A stretch of DNA of 37,920 nucleotides from an uncultured Alphaproteobacteria bacterium (lineage in GTDB: Bacteria > Pseudomonadota > Alphaproteobacteria > UBA8366 > JADFVY01), in the NCBI GenBank assembly GCA_947259105.1, contig CAMYKU010000034.1:1-37920 (forward strand), written 5' to 3'. Positions 34,172-37,920 of this stretch are shown here, piece by piece. The position numbers and the translations under genes are program-made. The notes under the pieces are model-generated. The model was not told the origin of the DNA, ran no database searches, and worked only from the letters and a program-made list of their open reading frames with translations. Positions within the stretch are counted from its first letter, which is position 1; each line of letters starts with the position of its first letter.

Positions 34172-37100
34172 ATGAACGACTCGATTCAAAATAGTTCCCG
34201 TGCGGCGTCTTCGGATTCAGGTCTTGAGGCTCCTCCGCGGCGACCCCGATTGCGCCTGAACCTGTCTCATAAGATTCTGTTTCTGGTCGTGGCGGCGGCG
34301 CTGGTTTCGGGCGCCGTCGTGGCCGTCGCCGATTACCGGCAGGCGGCGACGGAGCTCAGCGTATCGGCTGAAAAGAACCTTGTGGCCCTCCTGGATGCCC
34401 GCCGGGTCGCGATCGTCGACTATCTGGCGTCGATCCGGCGCGACTTGAAGACGCAGGCGGTAAATCCCTTCGTTATCGAGGCATTCGGCAATTTCAAGAG
34501 GGGCTGGGACGAGTTGGGCGACGATGCGCCGGTCCGGCTCCCGAACCTGTATATCAAGGATAATCCGTATCCACCAGCGGCCCGCAAGCAGCTGAACCGT
34601 TCCGACGATCCTTCATACTACAGTCTGACCCATGACCGGTTTCATCCGCGATTGCGCGATTTTGTCGAACAGTATGGCTACCGGGACCTGCTGCTCCTCG
34701 ATATGTCGGGGGTCGTCATTTATTCGGTGATGAAGCAGGACGATTTCGCCACCGCCCTGGGAAGCTCCGGGGGTGATGGCGGCGGACTGGCCCTGGCATA
34801 TCGCCTGGTGGCTTCCGGTCCGTTTTATGGTGTCGAGACGTTTGTCGATTTCAGCTTCTATGGGCCGGCGGGCGGCCGTCCGACAGGATTCGTCGCAAGG
34901 CCGCTGCTCGGCGAACTCGGATCGATGGTCGGCATCATCGTTTTTGAGATGCCCGTCGACCGCATCAACCGGGTCATGAATGTCGAGTCGGGCATGGGCC
35001 GGACCGGCGAAACCTTTATCGCGGGGCCGGATCTGCTGATGCGCAGTGACTCGCGATTCTCGGTCGAACCGACGATTCTGACCCGCCGGGTCGACTCCGG
35101 GCCGGTCAAGGCGGCGCTGGAGGGTCGGTCCGGCGTTATGACGAGTCCCGGAACGGCGGGAGACGAAGCGAATGAGCAGTTCCTTTCGGCATACGCGCCA
35201 CTCGACTTTCTGGGAACACGCTGGGCGATCGTCGCCCGGGCCAGCCTTGCCGAAGTCAACGCACCGGTGGAGCGCATACGGAACACCGCCATTTTGAATG
35301 GACTGCTGCTGGCCCTGTCGGTGGCGGTCGTCGGGTATCTGCTGACACGTGCAACGGTGGTTGGACCGCTGACCCGTGTGACCGGTGCGGTGCGCCGGCT
35401 GAACGCGGGTGACCGCGAGAGCCGCATTCCTTCGGTGGAGCGGGGGGATGAGATCGGCGATATCGCAAGGGCCCTGGTGCTGTTCAGGGACAATCTGATC
35501 GAGTCGGCCCGGGACTCGGCGGAGCTCGAGAGGCAAGTCAAGGCAGAGGAGGTGCGCCGAAGGCTGGCCGAAGCGATCGAGGCGATTCCCGACGGGTTCG
35601 TACTTATCGATTCGGACGACAATATCGTGGTGCTCAATTCGCGGTATCGGGAAATACACGCGAGATCGGCATATCTCCTGCGTCCGGGGGCAAGCTTCGA
35701 GTCGTTCTTGCGCAACCATGCGGAGTTGGGCGAGATCGCCGAAGCCGCGGGCCGCGTCGACGACTATGTGACCGGACGAATGAGGTTGCTGCGCACGTCT
35801 GCCGAACCGGTGGTAACGCGGACGGCGAACGGACGCTGGCTATCGACCGCATATTCGCCGACGGAGGATGGCGGCGTGGTGTCGGTCTGTTCCGATATTT
35901 CCGACCTGAAACGCCGTGAGCACGCGCTGGTGGACAGTGAGGAACGATACCGGCTGTTGGTAGACTTGCTCCCGGACGGCGTGCTGCTCCATGACAGGCA
36001 GGCGATGCGGTTCCTCAACGCCGTCGGCCGGGGGATCCTCGAGATTCCCGATGATGTCCCGATCGACAACCTCCATTACCTGGATTTCGTTCACGACTCC
36101 GAAAAAGGCGCCGCCACAATGCGGATACGTGAATTTATCGACGGTGAGGGAGACGTGCCGCTCGCGGAACGGCGGATCCGCACATTCAAGGGGCGGGAAA
36201 TCGTCATCGAGATCGCAGCAGTGCCGTTCCGCCGCGGCGACTCGGGATATGGGCTGGCGGTGTTCCGAGACATCACGGATCGTAAATTGACCGAAATGCG
36301 GCTGCGTGAAAGCGAGGGCCAGGTACGCGCCATCGTCGAGGCCGCCGCGGACGCCATCGTGATGCTGGACGCGGATGACCGGATCGTCGACTTCAATCCG
36401 TCGGCCGAACAGATTTTTGGCCACCGGCGCGACGCGGTTCTGGGCGGGATCATGGCCGATACCCTGATTGCGCCAGCCCACCGCCGCAGCCACAAGCGGA
36501 GCCTTCGCGCGGCCGTGAAGGGACCCGTCAAGGGTTGGGACGGGAGCAGAAGCGAAATCGAGGCGATCCGTATAGACGGCGCGGTGTTCCCGGCCGAATT
36601 GACCGTCACCCCGGTTGCGGTCGAGGGGCGTCGGCTATTCACCGCGTTTCTGCGCGACCTCACGGAAGCCCGCCGGGCCGAGACGGAGATCGAACGGCAG
36701 CGTGAAGCGCTCTATCAGAGCGAAAAACTCACCGCGCTCGGCTCGCTGCTGGCCGGTGTGGCGCACGAACTGAACAACCCGCTTTCCGTCGTTGTTGCGC
36801 AGGCAGTGCTGATGGAGGAGACCGCGAAAGACGGGCGCGTAATCGGGCGCGCCAAGGAAATTCGCTCGGCGGCAGAGCGCTGCGGGCGAATCGTAAGAAC
36901 CTTCCTGTCCATGGCACGCCAGCAGACGCCGGAACCGGGCGCGGTGGACCTCAATCATCTGATCGAGAATGGCCTGGAACTCCTGGGCTACGCGCTGCGC
37001 ACCACCACCGTCGACGTTGTGAAAAAGCTGGATCCTGCGTTGCCGGAGATTTGGGGCGATGCGGATCAACTTCATCAGGTCGTCACAAATCTCGCCATCA

Positions 37101-37825
37101 ATGCCCAGCAGGCGATGATGGACCGTCCCCTGCCGCGCCAGCTGACGGTAACGACGGGGATCGATGCCGAATGCGGTATGGTCCGTATGACTTTCGATGA
37201 TACGGGGCCCGGAGTCCCGCCCGACATGCGCCTGCGCATCTTCGATCCGTTCTTCACGACCAAACCCACCGGCATCGGGACGGGGATCGGTTTGGCCGTC
37301 TGCCACGGTGTCGTCGAATCCCATGGCGGAACCATCGGCGTCGAGGATTCCCCGGACGGGGGCGTGCGATTTGTGGTCATGCTGCCGCCCGCCGGAATAC
37401 ATGAGCCGACCGTCGAAACCGCCGCGGCGGACGAGCCCGCGGACGGTGATGGGCAGCGCATCCTCGTGGTCGACGACGAGGTGGACATCGCCTCTGCTTT
37501 GGCGGATATCCTGACTTTGGACGGCCTGTGCGTCGATGTCGCGGAGAGCGGGCCGGCGGCCCTCGATCGCATTGCCGGATCGGATTACGATCTCATCCTG
37601 ACAGACCTGCGCATGCCGAAAATGGACGGCCCGGACCTCTACCGCAAGCTGGAAGAGCGGTATCCCCACCTCTGCGGCCGGGTTGTCGTGGTGACCGGCG
37701 ACACGCTGCATGCCGCGGCCAGTGATTTCCTCAAGCGGACGGGCCTGCCCATGATCGAAAAACCGTTTGATCCGTCGGAAGTCTCGCGCCTCGTGGCCGC
37801 GGCGCTGGCCAAACCGGGAGGCTAG
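34172..37825 (+). CDS. Hybrid sensor histidine kinase with dCache-like sensor, HAMP, three PAS domains and receiver
   Basis: A 1217-aa membrane kinase. TM1 is at about residues 34-54, followed by a 310-residue periplasmic sensor (dCache-like), then TM2 at about 371-391 and HAMP at about 392-450. Three PAS domains follow (about 465-580, 595-705 and 715-835), then a kinase core with H865 in GVAHELNNPLS, N-box-type NLAINAQQAM, DTGPGVP and GIGTGIGLAV glycine boxes. The C-terminal receiver has acidic residues in VVDDE (about 1099-1103), D1145 in LTDLRMP, and a Lys in EKPFD. The HELNNPL H-box is that of HisKA class-1 kinases with PAS input. No separate response regulator adjoins it, so output is unknown. 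The ATG at 34172 has only a weak ribosome site. Confidence 0.93.
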   Translation: MNDSIQNSSRAASSDSGLEAPPRRPRLRLNLSHKILFLVVAAALVSGAVVAVADYRQAATELSVSAEKNLVALLDARRVAIVDYLASIRRDLKTQAVNPFVIEAFGNFKRGWDELGDDAPVRLPNLYIKDNPYPPAARKQLNRSDDPSYYSLTHDRFHPRLRDFVEQYGYRDLLLLDMSGVVIYSVMKQDDFATALGSSGGDGGGLALAYRLVASGPFYGVETFVDFSFYGPAGGRPTGFVARPLLGELGSMVGIIVFEMPVDRINRVMNVESGMGRTGETFIAGPDLLMRSDSRFSVEPTILTRRVDSGPVKAALEGRSGVMTSPGTAGDEANEQFLSAYAPLDFLGTRWAIVARASLAEVNAPVERIRNTAILNGLLLALSVAVVGYLLTRATVVGPLTRVTGAVRRLNAGDRESRIPSVERGDEIGDIARALVLFRDNLIESARDSAELERQVKAEEVRRRLAEAIEAIPDGFVLIDSDDNIVVLNSRYREIHARSAYLLRPGASFESFLRNHAELGEIAEAAGRVDDYVTGRMRLLRTSAEPVVTRTANGRWLSTAYSPTEDGGVVSVCSDISDLKRREHALVDSEERYRLLVDLLPDGVLLHDRQAMRFLNAVGRGILEIPDDVPIDNLHYLDFVHDSEKGAATMRIREFIDGEGDVPLAERRIRTFKGREIVIEIAAVPFRRGDSGYGLAVFRDITDRKLTEMRLRESEGQVRAIVEAAADAIVMLDADDRIVDFNPSAEQIFGHRRDAVLGGIMADTLIAPAHRRSHKRSLRAAVKGPVKGWDGSRSEIEAIRIDGAVFPAELTVTPVAVEGRRLFTAFLRDLTEARRAETEIERQREALYQSEKLTALGSLLAGVAHELNNPLSVVVAQAVLMEETAKDGRVIGRAKEIRSAAERCGRIVRTFLSMARQQTPEPGAVDLNHLIENGLELLGYALRTTTVDVVKKLDPALPEIWGDADQLHQVVTNLAINAQQAMMDRPLPRQLTVTTGIDAECGMVRMTFDDTGPGVPPDMRLRIFDPFFTTKPTGIGTGIGLAVCHGVVESHGGTIGVEDSPDGGVRFVVMLPPAGIHEPTVETAAADEPADGDGQRILVVDDEVDIASALADILTLDGLCVDVAESGPAALDRIAGSDYDLILTDLRMPKMDGPDLYRKLEERYPHLCGRVVVVTGDTLHAAASDFLKRTGLPMIEKPFDPSEVSRLVAAALAKPGG

Positions 37826-37837
37826 AGCGTGTCGCAT

Positions 37838-37920
37838 TTAATTGGCCTCGTAGCCTGCGGCATTGAAGAAGTTTTCGCATTCCTGGCTGGAATAGAGGTC
37901 GCAAACCGCGCCGGCGGCCT
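37838..37920 (-). CDS. IS630-family transposase, C-terminal end only (runs off the window)
   Basis: The last 83 bases, read on the minus strand, encode the sequence VCDLYSSQECENFFNAAGY and end EAN-stop at 37838. The ECxNFFxxAGY ending is the usual terminus of IS630-type transposases. The gene continues beyond the window, so completeness cannot be judged. The bases between the kinase stop (37823-37825) and 37838 (AGCGTGTCGC) may be the element end: a TA lies right before it, and IS630 elements insert at TA. Confidence 0.7.
   Translation of the reverse strand, partial: AAGAVCDLYSSQECENFFNAAGYEAN

Overview
The window is high-GC DNA (apart from one AT-rich patch near 17.65-17.9 kb) with the gene style of a metabolically versatile alphaproteobacterium. 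The signs are tripartite tricarboxylate (TTT) transporters, FCD-type GntR regulation, a TAT-exported xanthine-oxidase-family enzyme, a stand-alone PuuD-type membrane protein, and REP-like or MITE-like palindromic repeats of the kind common in Rhizobiales and Rhodospirillales. The genus cannot be told from the sequence. No rRNA, tRNA or CRISPR array was seen.

Left part (1-14.7 kb), catabolism. Genes at 43-5304 encode an AprA-like flavoprotein, an 8Fe ferredoxin and a complete TctA-TctB-TctC uptake system. A GntR regulator (5432-6127, minus) stands divergent to a four-gene plus-strand unit: Gfo/Idh/MocA oxidoreductase, creatininase-family hydrolase, cupin, and D-2-hydroxyacid dehydrogenase. A near-identical 11-mer overlaps the -10 region of both divergent promoters and is a good operator candidate. 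Next come two minus-strand units, an aldehyde dehydrogenase and an IorA/IorB-type molybdenum oxidoreductase, which carry a duplicated ~104-bp upstream region at almost the same distance from each start.

Middle (14.7-24.5 kb), an accessory island. It holds an intact Crp-family regulator, a decayed IS630-family transposase, an AraC-family regulator with a small upstream gene, and a decayed second Crp gene. Then comes a tight minus-strand operon: cyclase-ATPase-repeat signalling protein, YcaO, TfuA, a HEXXH metallopeptidase, and an unrecognised 187-aa protein. YcaO plus TfuA is the known pair for installing thioamides in peptide backbones. The set looks like an undescribed peptide or protein modification system with its own signalling protein and protease, and no conventional precursor peptide is obvious. 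This is the most interesting part of the window.

Right part (24.5-37.9 kb). It contains an Lrp regulator divergent from alanine dehydrogenase, two very long hairpins between convergent genes, an IlvD/Edd dehydratase closest to L-arabinonate dehydratases, a tungstate-type ABC transporter (TupB-TupC-TupA) convergent with a HTH plus ligand-binding-domain regulator, a PuuD membrane domain, a 322-bp nested inverted-repeat element, a GlcG/HbpS-family protein, a 1217-aa hybrid sensor kinase, and the 3' end of a second IS630-like transposase at the right edge.
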